In this document: positions 43,790-52,160 of the stretch, piece by piece
Position numbering within the stretch: the first letter of the stretch is position 1
Layout of the letters: each line of letters begins with the position of its first letter
Origin: an uncultured Roseiarcus sp.
GTDB taxonomy: Bacteria > Pseudomonadota > Alphaproteobacteria > Rhizobiales > Beijerinckiaceae
Direction: 5' to 3'
Assembly: GCA_945957375.1 (NCBI GenBank)
Contig: CAMFKX010000006.1
Location: 1 to 52,160 of the forward strand
DNA length: 52,160 nucleotides
Notes under the pieces: generated by a model
The model's database searches: none
Told to the model about the DNA's origin: nothing
What the model saw: the letters and a program-made list of their open reading frames with translations, nothing else
Translations under genes and position numbers: made by a program

Positions 43790-44791
43790 ATGCAGGAGTT
43801 CGTGGTTTCGCGATCGACGCGGCTCAGCCGCTGGGCCGGCCTCGTCGCGCTCGCAGTCGTCTCATGCCTGATCGCCATGCCGTGGTGGGGGACGCGCGCC
43901 GAGATCGGCACGACGACCAGCTTCCTCGGCATCGTCGCGATGGCGCAGATGTGGAACCTGCTCGCCGGCTTCGGCGGCCTCGTCTCGATCGGCCAGCAGG
44001 CCTATATCGGGCTCGGCAGCTATGTCGCCGTCATGGTGGCGTTGCAGGGCGGCCTGTCGATCTACCTTTCGTTGCCGCTAGCCGGGATCGTCTCGGCCGG
44101 CGCCGCCTGGGCGATCTCGTTTCTGCTCTTTCGCCTGCGCGGCGCCTATTTCGCCATCGGCGCCTGGGTGGTCGCCGAATTGCTGCGCATCGTGTTCGCC
44201 AATACGGCGAGCCTCGGCGGCGGCTCGGGCGTCTCGATCACCTCCGCCTTGACCGGAATCGGACGCTGGCAGCGCGAGGCCTATGCGCTGTGGATCGCCA
44301 TCGCGCTCGGCGTCGGCGCGGTCGGCCTGGTCTACGCCCTGCTCCGCTCGGCCAACGGCCTCGCCTTCGGCGCGGTGCGCGACAGCGAGGCGGCGGCGGA
44401 GAGCCTCGGCGTCTCGGCGCGCCGGGTGAAGCTCACCCTCTACCTGATCGCGTCTGCGGGCTGCGGCATGGTCGGCGCGCTGATGGCGATCTCCAACCTG
44501 CGCGTCGCCCCGGACTCGGCGTTCTCGGTCGACTGGACCGCGATCATGTTCTTCGCCGTGGTGATCGGCGGCATCGGCACGATCGAGGGCCCGATCCTCG
44601 GCGCCATCGTCTATCTCGTCCTGCGCCAGAGCCTCGCCCAATACGGCGGCTGGTATCTGATCGTGCTCGGCGTCTCGGCGGTGATCGTGATGCGCAAGGC
44701 GCCGCGCGGCCTGTGGGGCGTCCTCGCCGACCGCTTCGACCTGCGGCTCTTCCCCATCGACCATCGGGTCCGGCCAAGGGAGCGATCATGA
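43790..44791 (+). CDS. Liv-type importer permease (LivM-like)
   Basis: A 333-residue permease with about ten hydrophobic segments. It has LLAGFGGLVSIGQQAYIGLG and FFAVVIGGIGTIEGPILGAI, the LivM landmarks. The stop overlaps the hemerythrin gene's ATG by four bases. Confidence 0.92.
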   Translation: MQEFVVSRSTRLSRWAGLVALAVVSCLIAMPWWGTRAEIGTTTSFLGIVAMAQMWNLLAGFGGLVSIGQQAYIGLGSYVAVMVALQGGLSIYLSLPLAGIVSAGAAWAISFLLFRLRGAYFAIGAWVVAELLRIVFANTASLGGGSGVSITSALTGIGRWQREAYALWIAIALGVGAVGLVYALLRSANGLAFGAVRDSEAAAESLGVSARRVKLTLYLIASAGCGMVGALMAISNLRVAPDSAFSVDWTAIMFFAVVIGGIGTIEGPILGAIVYLVLRQSLAQYGGWYLIVLGVSAVIVMRKAPRGLWGVLADRFDLRLFPIDHRVRPRERS

Positions 44792-45348
44792 CGCGCAAGA
44801 CCCTGAGCGTGCTGCGCGCCGAACACGGCGTGCTCCTGTCGATTGCTCGCCTCCTCGAAGCCGAGGCGCTGCGCACCGAGCGCGGCGCGGCGCCGAACCT
44901 CGACCTCGTATCCGCGATGGTGGAATACCTGCGCGACTACCCGTTCAAGTTTCACCATCCGAAGGAGGAGCGGCTGCTGTTCCCGGCGCTCGCAAAACAC
45001 GGCGAGGGCGCCGAGGCGATCGCGCGGCTCGAACACGAGCACGCGGAGGAGGAGGCGCTTATTCACACTCTCGACGTGTCGACGTCGGCGCTCGACGGCG
45101 CGACCGCCGCGAACGCCGCCTTCGTTGAAGCCGCGAAGCGCTACGCCCGCTTTCTCGAAGGCCATGTCCACGCGGAGGAGCGCCACGTCTTCCCGCTCGC
45201 GGAGCGAACGCTCACCGACGACGACTGGGCGAAGATGGACGAAGCCTTCGGCGACCACGGAGACCCGGTGCTCAAGGGCGAGGACGAACGCTTCCGGGCG
45301 CTTCGGCTGCACATCGAGGCGATTGGCCTGCCTCCGTTCGGGCTGTGA
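44788..45348 (+). CDS. Hemerythrin-domain protein
   Basis: A 186-residue four-helix hemerythrin-type protein. Likely iron ligands are His14 (RAEHGVLL), FKFHHPKEERLLFP, EHEHAEEEALI and EGHVHAEERHVFPLAE. It could bind oxygen or a di-iron centre, or handle iron. It is translationally coupled (ATGA) to an importer permease, which is unusual. A link to the oxygen- and iron-dependent ring-cleavage enzymes nearby is an inference. Confidence 0.88.
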   Translation: MTRKTLSVLRAEHGVLLSIARLLEAEALRTERGAAPNLDLVSAMVEYLRDYPFKFHHPKEERLLFPALAKHGEGAEAIARLEHEHAEEEALIHTLDVSTSALDGATAANAAFVEAAKRYARFLEGHVHAEERHVFPLAERTLTDDDWAKMDEAFGDHGDPVLKGEDERFRALRLHIEAIGLPPFGL

Positions 45349-45411
45349 GGGCATGAGCGTGTCGGTAGATTCCGTCATTGCGGGCGCAGCGAAGCAAATC
45401 CGTTGCGAATG

Positions 45412-45590
45412 GGGCGCCGTGCGTCCCCGCCCCCACCCGGGCCGCGCTTGCGGGGGCGGGACAGGTTGGGGGGTCGCGCCGACCTCTCCACTCTCGCTAG
45501 TGAGACGCCAGACTCTTGAAGCCCCGCGGGACCCCCCTCCTCAATCCTCCCCCACCCGGGCGCGCGCAAGCGCGGCCCGGGTGGGGGAGG
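45412..45590. repeat. GC-rich palindromic repeats before the Rieske gene
   Basis: The 252-base gap after the hemerythrin gene holds two related motifs. The first, near 45412-45465, contains a CCCCGCCCCC/GGGGGCGGGG pair. The second is a perfect hairpin with 15-base arms, 45546-45560 and 45576-45590 (CCTCCCCCACCCGGG and its complement). The words GGGGGGTCGCGCCG and GACCCCCCTCC recur at 49776-49849, so these belong to one family. No gene is seen here. Confidence 0.75.
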
Positions 45591-45600
45591 AGCCGCCGCC

Positions 45601-46023
45601 ATGGGTTGCACCATGACCTGGCGCAATTTCCCCAACGCGCCCGCCCCCGGCGCCGTGCTGATCGCCAGCGCCGCCCTCGCCGAGGGCGCGGCGGTTCCGG
45701 TCGCGCTCGGCGAGAAGCCGCGCCTCTATCGCATCGTCGTGACGCGGACGGACGGCGTCGCCCGCGCCTACGTCAACCTGTGCCCGCATTTCCGCATTCC
45801 GCTCGCCATGGACGGACGCGACCTGACCGTGTCGGACGGCTATATCTGGTGCGGCTTCCACTCCGCCCAGTTTCGCCAGCACGACGGGCATTGCGTCGAC
45901 GGGCCGGCGAAGGGCGCGACCCTGACGCCGATCCCGGTCGTCGAAGCCGGCGGCGTGATCGCCATCGCCGCGGCCGCGCCGTCGGTCGCTTCGTCCGACG
46001 AAACTGAAAGGAGCCCCTCATGA
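45601..46023 (+). CDS. Rieske 2Fe-2S protein
   Basis: A 140-residue single-domain Rieske protein. The cluster ligands are Cys61 and His63 (NLCPHFRIPL) and Cys84 and His87 (IWCGFHSAQF). No membrane anchor is visible, so it is a soluble ferredoxin-type carrier or a small regulatory subunit. The start may be 45601 or the Met at 45613. It overlaps pobA by four bases, although PobA enzymes do not need a ferredoxin. The upstream hairpin covers its likely ribosome-binding GGGGGAGGAG. Confidence 0.9.
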   Translation: MGCTMTWRNFPNAPAPGAVLIASAALAEGAAVPVALGEKPRLYRIVVTRTDGVARAYVNLCPHFRIPLAMDGRDLTVSDGYIWCGFHSAQFRQHDGHCVDGPAKGATLTPIPVVEAGGVIAIAAAAPSVASSDETERSPS

Positions 46024-47192
46024 AGGTCCAGGTCTGCATCATCGGCGGCGGCCCGTCCGGACTGCTCCTGTCGCAGCTGCTGCATCTGAAGGGCGTCGAC
46101 ACGGTCGTGCTGGAACGGCACAGCCGCGAATACGTGCTCGCCCGCATTCGCGCCGGCGTGCTGGAGCACGGTTTCGCCAAGCTGATGCGCGAGGCGCAAT
46201 GCGGCGAGCGCATGGACCGCGAGGGCGAGATCCACCACGGCTTCTACATCGCCCACGACGACGCGCTCGACCGGGTCGACCTGCACAAGCACTCGGGCGG
46301 AAACTCGGTAGTGGTCTACGGCCAGACCGAACTGACCCGCGACCTCTACGAGGCGCGCGACCGGATGAACGGCAAGGTGCTGCACAACGTCGAGGACGTC
46401 GCCCTGCACGACCTGACCTCGGATGCGCCCTTCGTCACCTACCGCGACGGCGACGACATCGTCCGGATCGACTGCGATTACGTGATCGGCGCCGACGGCT
46501 TCCACGGCGTCAGCCGCAAGTCGATCCCGAAGGACGTGCTGCGCGAATACGAGCGTGTCTATCCGTTCGGCTGGCTCGGCGTGCTGTCGCGCACGAAGCC
46601 GGTGTCGCCGGAGCTGATCTATTCCAAGCACGAGCGCGGCTTCGCCCTGTGCTCGCTGCGGTCGCAGGTGCTGAGCCGCTATTACATCCAGGTCCCGCTC
46701 GAGGACCGGGTCGAGGACTGGTCCGACGACGCGTTCTGGGACGAACTCCGCCGCCGTCTGCCGGCCGAAGTCGCCGACCGGCTGATCACCGGCCCGTCGA
46801 TCGAAAAGAGCATCGCGCCGTTGCGCAGCTTCGTCGCCGAGCCGATGCGCTGGGGGAAACTGTTCCTCGCCGGCGACGCCGCCCATATCGTACCGCCGAC
46901 CGGGGCGCGCGGCCTCAACAGCGCGGCCTCCGACATCTACTACCTCTACCATGCGATGATCGACCATTACGCCAACGGCGATGATTCCGGGCTCGACGCC
47001 TATTCCGCCAAGGCGCTGGCGCGGGTGTGGAAGGCGCAACGCTTCTCGTGGTGGATGACGACGCTCCTGCACAGGTTCCCGCAGAATTCGACTTACGAGA
47101 ACCGCCTGCAGGACACCGAGCTGCAATACCTGTTTTCGTCGGAAAAGGCGCTCGGCTCGCTCGCCGAGAACTACGTCGGACTGCCGTTCTGA
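46020..47192 (+). CDS. pobA: 4-hydroxybenzoate 3-monooxygenase
   Basis: A 390-residue class A flavoprotein hydroxylase that aligns with PobA end to end. FAD motif CIIGGGPSGLLLSQLLHLKG, RIRAGVLEHG, VYGQTELTRDL, ELIYSKHERGFALCSLRS (substrate-binding Tyr, Ser, Arg), LFLAGDAAHIVPPTGARGLN and the C-terminal ENYVGLPF (active-site Tyr) are all kept. One change is GLNSAASD for the usual GLNLAASD. It would convert 4-hydroxybenzoate to protocatechuate with NAD(P)H. No protocatechuate dioxygenase is in the window. Confidence 0.93.
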   Translation: MKVQVCIIGGGPSGLLLSQLLHLKGVDTVVLERHSREYVLARIRAGVLEHGFAKLMREAQCGERMDREGEIHHGFYIAHDDALDRVDLHKHSGGNSVVVYGQTELTRDLYEARDRMNGKVLHNVEDVALHDLTSDAPFVTYRDGDDIVRIDCDYVIGADGFHGVSRKSIPKDVLREYERVYPFGWLGVLSRTKPVSPELIYSKHERGFALCSLRSQVLSRYYIQVPLEDRVEDWSDDAFWDELRRRLPAEVADRLITGPSIEKSIAPLRSFVAEPMRWGKLFLAGDAAHIVPPTGARGLNSAASDIYYLYHAMIDHYANGDDSGLDAYSAKALARVWKAQRFSWWMTTLLHRFPQNSTYENRLQDTELQYLFSSEKALGSLAENYVGLPF

Positions 47193-47214
47193 TGGCTGGC
47201 GCAACGGACACGGA

Positions 47215-47316
47215 CCTCATCCTGAGCTTGTCGAAGGATGAGCCTGTCGAAGGATGATCCAGCGGACCACAAGGTCAGCGCCCTCTGGAGCGTCCTTCGA
47301 CAGGCTCAGGACGAGG
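47215..47316. repeat. Cluster of CTTCGACA-type palindromic repeats
   Basis: CCTCATCCTGAGCTTGTCGA opens a unit at 47215, followed by a partial second unit to 47256. An inverted copy lies at 47291-47316 (CGTCCTTCGACAGGCTCAGG). They fill most of the gap between pobA and the intradiol dioxygenase gene and may act as a hairpin in the transcript. The rest of the gap up to the dioxygenase ATG holds only its ribosome-binding GGGAG. Confidence 0.75.
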
Positions 47317-47376
47317 TTTGGAAAGGTCAGGCCGAGGTTTGAAGCAACAAGAACTGTAGAATTGGGAGATAATGAC

Positions 47377-48287
47377 ATGAACAAGCCGATGGAAAGCCGG
47401 GAGGGCAGCTCGCTCGCCTACTTCACCGAAGCCAATTCCGCCGAGGTGGTCAACGCCCGCATGGCGCCGGACACCGACCCGCGCCTGCGCGAGATCATGA
47501 GCGTCGTGGTCAAGCACCTGCACGCGGCGATCAAGGAACTGCGCCTGACCACCGACGAGTGGTTCAAGGCGATCGATTTCCTGACCCGCACCGGCAAGAT
47601 GTGCGACGACGTCCGGCAGGAGTACATTCTGCTGTCCGACACCCTCGGCGTCTCGATGCTGGTCGACGCGATCAACCACGACCGTCCGGAAGGCTCGACC
47701 GAAAACACGGTGCTCGGGCCGTTCTACGTCCCCAATTCGCCGCGCTTCGAGAACGGCGCCGACATCAGCCTCGACGGCAAGGGCGAGCCGGTGCTGGTGA
47801 AGGGGCGCGTGCTCGATCAGGCGGGCAAGCCGATCGCCGGCGCCCTGCTCGAGGTGTGGCAGGCCAACGCCGACGGCTTCTACGACGTGCAGCAGAAGGG
47901 CGTGCAGCCGGACAACAATCTGCGCGCCGCCTTCACCTCCGACGCCAACGGCGAATTCTGGTTCCGCTCGGCCAAGCCCTTGTTCTATCCGATTCCCGGC
48001 GACGGCCCGGTCGGCGAGATGCTGGCTGCGCTCGGCCGTTCGATCTACCGCCCGGCCCATCTCCACTTCATGGTGTCGGCGCCCGGTTACGACACGATCA
48101 TCACCCACATCTTCACCCCCGACTGCCCCTATCTCCAGAAGGACCCGGTGTTCGGCGTCAAGCAATCGCTGATCGCCGAGTTCCACAAGTTCGACGATCC
48201 CGCGGAAGCCGAGCGGCGCGGCTTCAAGGGTCCGTTCTGGTCGGTCGGCTGGGACTTCGTGATGGCGCCGAAGGCGTTACCCGCCGC

Positions 48288-48291
<4 letters not shown>
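47377..48291 (+). CDS. Intradiol ring-cleavage dioxygenase, hydroxyquinol 1,2-dioxygenase type
   Basis: A 304-residue intradiol enzyme. The Fe(III) ligands are Tyr169 (ADGFYDVQQ), Tyr204 ([13 protein letters not shown]), His228 and His230 (RPAHLHF). The length and the N-terminal helical domain ([20 protein letters not shown]) fit the hydroxyquinol 1,2-dioxygenase group better than catechol enzymes. It makes maleylacetate, which the reductase at 38877 can take further. ATG 47377 has GGGAG upstream. Its stop overlaps the stop of ureG on the other strand by four bases. Confidence 0.9.
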
Positions 48292-48905
<614 letters not shown>

Positions 48906-49025
48906 GGGGCCTCCAGTGATGGCCGCTTCGATTCGCGGCGCGCTTGCGGCCTCTTCCTTAGCAGACTCCCCCGCCGGCCGGGCGATCGGTGCAGACGGGG
49001 ACTCTCGACGTGCTGGCCGCTCGCC

Positions 49026-49724
49026 CTAAGAGCGGAACAGCCGCGAATATTGCGTCTCGTGGCGCATCGCGGCGAGGTCGGCGCGGAAGGCGCAGGCGCC
49101 GAGGTCGGCGAGGCTCGACGCCGCCGCCTCGCGGGCGAGCGCGCGAATGCGCGGGACCAGCGTCGCCTGAATCTTCTGGCCGTCGGTCTGGCCGATCGGA
49201 CCGAGCCGCACCACCGCCGAGACGGCGGCGCCGACCTGCGCGAGGATGAAGGCTTCGAGGCTCATCGCCAGCGGCAGGCCATGGCCGGCTGCGGCCGCGG
49301 CGACCGCGACCGGATAGGCCACCCGATCAGCTTCCGCGAGCCGGCGAAGGACCGCGCAGTCCCAGCCCGCCCGCGCGGCGGCGACGAAGGCCGCGCCCTG
49401 CGCCGTGGTCTCGAGCCGCCGCTCGGCGGAATTGGCGAGCGCGACCGCGAGGTCGTTGACCTCCGCGAGCGCCGCCCAGTCCTCGCCTTCCGCTGCGCCA
49501 AAGCTCGCGGCGAACAGGATCGCGTCGGCGCGCGGCGCGCCAAAGGTCAGAAGCTCGGCCAGCCAGCCGCCGAGCGAGCGCGCGTCGTGGACGTCGCCGG
49601 CCTCGACCGCCCATTCCAGCCCCTGCGAATAGGCGAAGGAGCCGACCGGGAAGGCCGGCGAGAGCCAGATCATGAGGGGGAGAAGGGCGGCTTCGCCGAC
49701 CTCCGCGTGATTCACTGCGGACAT
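49026..49724 (-). CDS. ureF: Urease accessory protein UreF
   Basis: A 232-residue all-helical UreF. The start MIWLSPAFPVGSFAYSQGLE and the late PIGQTDGQKIQATLVPRIRA are signature regions. It bridges UreD and UreG in the urease activation complex. ATG 49724 is chosen because it gives the family N terminus; the frame continues into the repeat element upstream. Confidence 0.93.
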   Translation of the reverse strand: MSAVNHAEVGEAALLPLMIWLSPAFPVGSFAYSQGLEWAVEAGDVHDARSLGGWLAELLTFGAPRADAILFAASFGAAEGEDWAALAEVNDLAVALANSAERRLETTAQGAAFVAAARAGWDCAVLRRLAEADRVAYPVAVAAAAAGHGLPLAMSLEAFILAQVGAAVSAVVRLGPIGQTDGQKIQATLVPRIRALAREAAASSLADLGACAFRADLAAMRHETQYSRLFRS

Positions 49725-49775
49725 CGCGCGACGATGCCGGCGAAGCGCCCTCCTCCCCCCTTGCGGGGGAGGGAC

Positions 49776-49849
49776 GGGAGGGGGGTCGCGCCGCGCCTGC
49801 CGAAGTCGGCGGCTGAAGGCGGAAGAGAGGTCAGCGCGACCCCCCTCCC
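49776..49849. repeat. Palindromic repeat between ureE and ureF
   Basis: GGGAGGGGGGTCGCGC (49776-49791) and its exact complement (49834-49849) form 16-base arms around 42 bases. Further C-rich and G-rich runs flank it (49747-49773 and 49853-49879). It is related to the repeat before the Rieske gene. It occupies nearly the whole gap between ureE and ureF. Confidence 0.75.
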
Positions 49850-49916
49850 CTGCCCTCGCCCACAAAGGGGGAGGGGGCGCAAACGCCGGGCCGAAACAAC
49901 CCTCACCGGACGCTCG

Positions 49917-50513
49917 TCAATGTCCGTGCCCATGATCGTGATCGTGATCGTGGTCGGGATGGTCGCAGGCGTCATGGTCATGGTCATGGTCGTGATGCGC
50001 GTGGCTGTGGCCGTGCCCGTGGTCATGATCGTGGCGCCCGTGGCCGTGATCGCCGTGCTCATGTCCATGCGCATGCCCCTCGGCCTGCACATAGGCGCCG
50101 CCTTCCGGGTTGAACGGCGCTTCCACCAGGACGACCCGGGCCCCGAGACCCTTCGCCATCTCCTCGATCACCGGATCGCGGCGGATGCGCAGCGCCTTGG
50201 CGCTCATTTCGGTTTCGAGATGGCGGTTGCCGAGGTGCCAGGCGACCCGCATCAGCGCGAGCGAATCGGCGGCGCGGATCTCCAGCAGCGGCTCCGGCGC
50301 CGCGACCACTTCGACGATGCGGCCGTCTTCAAGCCTGAGCCCGTCGCCGCCGCGCAGCATCGCCGCCTCCGGCAGATCGAGCAGGAAGGCGAAGCCGCCG
50401 ACGCCGGTCATGACGAAGCGGCGGCGATAGCGCTCGTCGAATTCGAGCACCACGCTGTCGACCGGCGTCCCGGTCCAGCGCCCCGCCGGAATGACCTTGT
50501 CCGCCCGCAGCAT
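49917..50513 (-). CDS. ureE: Urease nickel chaperone UreE with long His/Asp tail
   Basis: A 198-residue UreE. The peptide-binding domain has [20 protein letters not shown], and the metal-binding domain has [11 protein letters not shown]. The last 50 or so residues are almost only His, Asp and Gly, an unusually long nickel-binding tail. The DNA there is a degenerate repeat of codons for HDHDH. It stores or hands nickel to UreG. ATG 50513 is the first Met that gives the family start (MLRADKVI). Confidence 0.95.
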   Translation of the reverse strand: MLRADKVIPAGRWTGTPVDSVVLEFDERYRRRFVMTGVGGFAFLLDLPEAAMLRGGDGLRLEDGRIVEVVAAPEPLLEIRAADSLALMRVAWHLGNRHLETEMSAKALRIRRDPVIEEMAKGLGARVVLVEAPFNPEGGAYVQAEGHAHGHEHGDHGHGRHDHDHGHGHSHAHHDHDHDHDACDHPDHDHDHDHGHGH

Positions 50514-50565
50514 GCGCCCGCCTCCAAACCTCTTGTCGCCGGCGACCATGGACGAGCGCCGGATG

Positions 50566-50960
50566 AAACGCCAGCCGGCCTGTAAGCCGGGTTCTGTATG
50601 GCCGGAGCTCGCGCTCCGACGTGACGGCCATTCCTCTGGGACGCCCGTCGCCGGGCGCCTCAAGCAACCAACCCGAGCGACAGGGCCTACGGAAGGGCCC
50701 CGCGGCCCGAAAGCCGCGCGTCGCTCCTATTCGGTTTTGCTCCCGGCGGGGCTTGCCATGCCGTCGACGTTGCCGCCGACGCGGTGCGCTCTTGCCGCAC
50801 CCTTTCACCCTTACCCCGGCCTTGCGGCGATCGAGGCGGTTTGCTTTCTGTGGCGCTTTCCCTGGGGTCGCCCCCGCCGGACGTTATCCGGCGCCGTTTC
50901 CGTATGGAGCCCGGACTTTCCTCCGCTCGCGCGGCGGCCGTCCGGCCGACTGGCGCAGGC
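50566..50960 (-). ncRNA. rnpB: RNase P RNA (rnpB, class A)
   Basis: On the minus strand the conserved GAGGAAAGTCCGGGCTCC lies near 50924-50907, and the 3' part has AGAACCCGGCTTACAGGCCG (about 50597-50577). The P1 helix closes between 50946-50955 and 50569-50578 with ten pairs, one of them G-U. CAGGGCCTAC-type and GAGCGAC segments of the P and J elements are visible in between. The length of about 395 bases fits alphaproteobacterial type A. It processes tRNA 5' ends. Exact ends are set from the P1 helix and may be off by a few bases. Confidence 0.93.
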
Positions 50961-51005
50961 GGCATAGGGGCGCGGACGGGCGGCGGTCAAGCGCAAAACA
51001 CGGGG

Positions 51006-51893
51006 TCACCCTCTCACCCTGAAGCGCCGTCCGACCACAACCAGCGCGACGATCAGCGCCGCGCAGGCGAGCGTCGCGGCGTCGACCCTTTCGCCGAGCA
51101 GGAGCGCGGAAATGCCGATGGTGAGAAAGGTCTGCAGGAGTTGCACCTGGCTGACCCGCGCCACGCCGCCGAGCGCCAGCCCGGCGTTCCAGGCAAAGAA
51201 GCCGAGATACTGACTCATCAGCCCGAGATAGGCGAGGCTCGCCAGCGAAGCTGGCGTCGCGGCCGACAGGTCTTCCGGCCGCCAGAGGACAGACAGGGTC
51301 AGCGAGACCGGAAGCGCGGCGACCACCATCCAGGAAATCACGTCGCCCGCCGGCATCGTCCGGGCAAGCCGCGCCGACACCGTATATCCGACCGCCGCCG
51401 CCACCACGGCGAGGAGCAGAAACCCGTCGCCCCCGCGCAACGAATCGCCGCCGTGGGAGAGCGCGAAGCCGATGACGACCGCGCCGCCGGCGAGCGCCGC
51501 GGCCCAGAACGCGGGCGACGGGCGCTCGCCGTCGATCAGCGCCGCGGCCGCCGCGGTCGCGAGCGGCAGCGCCCCGACGACGACGCCGGCATGGGCCGCC
51601 GGCACGGTGCGCATCGCCAGCGAACTGAACCCCGGGACGCCCGCGACGAGGCAGAGCGCCGCCAACCCGATCGCGGCTGCCTTGTCCCACGGGATCGGCC
51701 GGCCGCGCGCAAAGAGATACGGAATGGCGACCATGCCGGCGATCGCGGCGCGTCCAACCGAGAGGAAGCCTGGCCCGAAGCTGGTCAAGGCGAGGCGGGT
51801 CAGCGGCAAGGTCGCGGCGAAGATCGCGACGCCGAGGAACCCCAGCGCCATTCCGAGGGTTTCCGCGGTATGCGCGGAACGGTCGTCGTTCAT
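51006..51893 (-). CDS. DMT-superfamily (EamA) transporter
   Basis: A 295-residue inner-membrane protein with about ten hydrophobic helices in two EamA repeats. The first covers roughly residues 10-140 (FLGVAIFAATLPLTRLAL, RAAIAGMVAIPYLFA) and the second 150-290 (SRLARTMPAGDV-type turn, YLGLMSQYLGFFAWNAGLAL). It likely exports an amino acid or other metabolite. ATG 51893 is chosen as the first Met before the helices; the frame stays open far upstream. It is divergent from the lipoprotein gene. Confidence 0.88.
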   Translation of the reverse strand: MNDDRSAHTAETLGMALGFLGVAIFAATLPLTRLALTSFGPGFLSVGRAAIAGMVAIPYLFARGRPIPWDKAAAIGLAALCLVAGVPGFSSLAMRTVPAAHAGVVVGALPLATAAAAALIDGERPSPAFWAAALAGGAVVIGFALSHGGDSLRGGDGFLLLAVVAAAVGYTVSARLARTMPAGDVISWMVVAALPVSLTLSVLWRPEDLSAATPASLASLAYLGLMSQYLGFFAWNAGLALGGVARVSQVQLLQTFLTIGISALLLGERVDAATLACAALIVALVVVGRRFRVRG

Positions 51894-52014
51894 TGCAGCT
51901 TCAACTGGTTTATGGGAATGTCCGCGCCGCTCGGGCGGATAGCCCGGTCGGCGGCTGCGCGCCGCGTTCGAGGGGACACTAGCGTATCCGGACCGCCGGA
52001 CGGGAGAAGATTTG

Positions 52015-52160
52015 ATGAGAAAGACTTTGGCCGTTGCGCTGGCGCTTGCCGGCGCCGCGTCGTTGTCGGCCTGCCAGACGCCGCAGCAGCAGAACGCGCT
52101 GATGGGCGGCGCGCTCGGCATGGGCGCGGGCTCGCTGGTCGGCGCGGCGGTTTCCAACGG
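52015..52160 (+). CDS. Small glycine-zipper lipoprotein, cut by window end
   Basis: The first 48 codons of a lipoprotein. It has a basic start (MRKTLAVALALAG), a lipobox LSAC with Cys20, then a Gln-rich linker and a Gly/Ala-rich segment (MGGALGMGAGSLVGAAVS) typical of glycine-zipper or 17-kDa-antigen-like outer-membrane lipoproteins. GGGAG lies nine bases before the ATG. The 3' part is outside the window. Confidence 0.8.
   Translation, partial: MRKTLAVALALAGAASLSACQTPQQQNALMGGALGMGAGSLVGAAVSN

Noticed and set aside
49920..50070. Short-period repeat that could look like a CRISPR or tandem-repeat array
   Set aside because: It is the coding DNA for the His/Asp-rich tail of UreE. The period is codon-based and there are no spacers.

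Overview
The window is about 52 kb of GC-rich DNA that reads as the chromosome of an alphaproteobacterium, most likely a Hyphomicrobiales (Rhizobiales) member. This is inferred from the dense small operons with ATGA overlaps, a groESL operon behind a CIRCE element, Liv-type importers used for non-amino-acid substrates, SfnB/SfnG-type sulfur genes, a ureEFG block next to rnpB, and palindromic intergenic repeats containing the core CTTCGACAAGCTCAGG. The genus cannot be read from the sequence.

Region 1 (1-6413) opens with the 3' part of tRNA-Glu(CTC). It continues with a MarR regulator plus HSL-family esterase, an SDR, and a very large protein that fuses an APC-type permease to a flavin-containing monooxygenase, with a divergent TetR gene. 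Together they look like a ketone, amine or ester oxidation module. Region 2 (6414-9546) is a scarred accessory stretch. It holds remnants of two transposases (IS1634-like and IS256-like), a GSU2403-type nucleotidyltransferase-fold gene behind two copies of a perfect or near-perfect inverted repeat, a DUF938 methyltransferase and a small helical protein. Region 3 (9547-11440) has an exported epoxide-hydrolase-like protein and an isochorismatase-family hydrolase.

Region 4 (11645-30420) is an organosulfur-scavenging island. It contains SsuD, two NtaA/DmoA-type flavin monooxygenases, an SfnG-like enzyme, two SfnB paralogs, a flavin reductase, a nitroreductase, its own GTP cyclohydrolase II, an FAD/NAD(P)-binding protein and an amidohydrolase-fold protein. 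It also has a complete Liv-type importer (LivK, H, M, G, F) with a shortened acyl-CoA-synthetase-like gene inside that operon. AT-rich promoter islands with a related TTGAC...TCTAT signature precede its transcription units.

Region 5 (31110-33224) is groEL-groES with CIRCE. Region 6 (33228-48291) is an aromatic catabolic block. An IclR regulator faces a two-subunit hydroquinone 1,2-dioxygenase across two 17-bp palindromes. Then come a semialdehyde dehydrogenase, CatI/CatJ-type 3-oxoadipate CoA-transferase, maleylacetate reductase, a second Liv-type importer with a coupled hemerythrin, a Rieske protein coupled to PobA, and a hydroxyquinol-type intradiol dioxygenase. Hydroquinone and hydroxyquinol both feed maleylacetate and 3-oxoadipate.

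Region 7 (48288-52160) carries ureG, ureF and ureE (with a long His/Asp-rich tail), RNase P RNA, a DMT-family exporter, and the start of a small glycine-zipper lipoprotein cut by the window end.
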